Assembly (NCBI GenBank): GCA_027451785.1
Contig: DAIDIS010000124.1
Span: forward strand, 1-15,541
DNA length: 15,541 nt
Direction of reading: 5' to 3'
Source: Acidimicrobiales bacterium
GTDB lineage: Bacteria; Actinomycetota; Acidimicrobiia; Acidimicrobiales; JAKAVM01
The notes under the pieces were generated by a model. That model was not told the origin of the DNA. It did not search any database and saw nothing but the letters and a program-made list of their open reading frames with translations. Each line of letters opens with the position of its first letter. Positions within the stretch are counted from its first letter, which is position 1. This document shows, one piece after another, positions 14,588-15,541 of the stretch. The position numbers were made by a program, and so were the translations under genes.

Positions 14588-15541
14588 GTGCAATCTCGTC
14601 CCCCGGCTGCCAAGAGACGCCGACCCCCTTGGTTCTTGACGTCGGTGAGCCTTGTGATAGCGCTTGGGCTGCTGAGTCCCCTGGGGCTTATATTGGCTCA
14701 GGCTGCCCAGAGTGGATGGAGCGAGGTATGGGCGGTTCTCGATCGAGGCAGGGTTGCTTCGTTGCTCTGGAACACGATTCGTTTGGCGGTCGTCGTGACG
14801 GCATTATGCGCTGTAATCGGGACGGCGACGGCGTGGCTCACTGAAAGGACCGATCTTCCCGGGCATCGAGTGTGGACGGTGTTGCTGTTGGTTCCGATAG
14901 TCGTCCCGGACTTCGTCCTTGCCTGGACCTGGTCTTCGATATTTCCGGCAGTACTTGGTTATTGGGGAGCGGTTCTGGTAATGACACTGCACCTTTACCC
15001 GCTGGTCTACCTGCCGATGGCTGCTGCATTCAGGAGCGCCGATCCGGGACAGGAGGAGGCGGCCAGAGGGCTTGGCCTTTCGAGGGCGCGAGCTTGGCTG
15101 AAGATAAACGTTCGTCAATCCAGGGCAACCCTATTGGGCGGCTGCCTACTCGTTTGCCTGGCGTTGCTTGCCTACTATGGCGGATTCGAGGATCTCCGCT
15201 ACCAGACCTTCACCACCGCAATCTTCGGTGAGCTGCAGACCCAGTTTTCTCCCGGTATTGCCTCTTCGCTTTCGTTGGTGTTGTTGGGACTTTCGTTCTT
15301 CGTCCTCGGTGGCGAGGCGATGTTCCGAGAGCGGGGCCGCATGCAGCGCCCGGGGCCGATGGCCCAACGAGAGCAGGTCCCGATCCGGTTAGGGCAAATG
15401 AAGGTGATCGCGTTCTTGGGTGTGGCGGCCCTTGTGGCTCTGTCGCTTGGATTTCCCCTTGGCGTCATCGGGTATTGGATGGGGGCAGGAGGTGCTTCCA
15501 GTATCCCCGCGGCCGTATCCATGAGTTCTGCTGCGGGCTAC
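14588..15541 (+). CDS. Ferric-iron ABC transporter permease (FbpB type), partial 3'
   Basis: The frame is open from GTG 14588 to the window edge, giving 318 residues; homologues of this two-half type are usually over 500, so the C-terminal part is missing. A basic N-terminus (KRRRPPW) precedes hydrophobic segments at about 15-40, 62-84, 97-120, 123-145, 181-198, 224-241 and 272-300. EEAARGLGLSRARAWLKI at 156-173 is the cytoplasmic EAA loop that docks the ATPase. DLRYQTFTTAIF at 202-213 is typical of FbpB-like permeases. The GTG lies five bases after the lipoprotein stop. A TTG at 14579 overlaps that stop (TTGA) and is an alternative start by translational coupling. No Shine-Dalgarno sequence is seen. 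It should be in one operon with the lipoprotein. Confidence 0.9.
   Translation, partial: MQSRPPAAKRRRPPWFLTSVSLVIALGLLSPLGLILAQAAQSGWSEVWAVLDRGRVASLLWNTIRLAVVVTALCAVIGTATAWLTERTDLPGHRVWTVLLLVPIVVPDFVLAWTWSSIFPAVLGYWGAVLVMTLHLYPLVYLPMAAAFRSADPGQEEAARGLGLSRARAWLKINVRQSRATLLGGCLLVCLALLAYYGGFEDLRYQTFTTAIFGELQTQFSPGIASSLSLVLLGLSFFVLGGEAMFRERGRMQRPGPMAQREQVPIRLGQMKVIAFLGVAALVALSLGFPLGVIGYWMGAGGASSIPAAVSMSSAAGY

Overview
The window looks like chromosomal DNA from a moderately GC-rich actinobacterium. The evidence is the purQ/small-type purL/Fe-S purF purine genes, DtxR/IdeR-type iron boxes, a tRNA-Asp/tRNA-Phe pair with encoded CCA ends, and several GTG starts without a Shine-Dalgarno sequence. A class such as Acidimicrobiia would fit, but that is only a guess. 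I see no insertion sequence, integrase, phage gene or CRISPR array.

Layout. Positions 1-260 hold the 3' end of purQ, followed by a strong hairpin terminator. A small basic protein gene (345-785) lies on the opposite strand inside the purine cluster. purL (1024-3294) and purF (3361-4758) follow on the + strand, completing PRPP amidotransferase and most of FGAM synthase. After a 198-bp gap with a 24-bp tandem repeat comes a single-gene E1 alpha/beta fusion of a branched-chain 2-oxoacid dehydrogenase (4957-7086). Two tRNA genes (Phe, Asp) lie on the - strand at 7153-7330.

The middle of the window carries alpha-glucan-type carbohydrate genes. A glycogen-debranching-like glucosidase (- strand, 7576-9759) is divergent from a family-4 glycosyltransferase (9965-10999).

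The right end is an iron and oxidative-stress locus. katG (- strand, 11103-13301) is divergent from a ferric-iron ABC transporter: an FbpA-like lipoprotein (13539-14582) followed by an FbpB-like permease running off the window (14588-15541). The shared control region has two TTAGG-N4-CCTAA dyads. One matches the DtxR/IdeR operator consensus at 17 of 19 positions, and the other overlaps the predicted transporter promoter. Iron repression of the transporter, and possibly of katG, is therefore likely.

The most unusual observation is that KatG has glutamine (Q259) where the proximal haem-ligand histidine is expected, while all other key catalytic residues I checked are intact. I found no wholly new multi-gene system. 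The best leads are this KatG variant, the shared iron operator, and the small basic DNA-binding-like protein interrupting the pur cluster.
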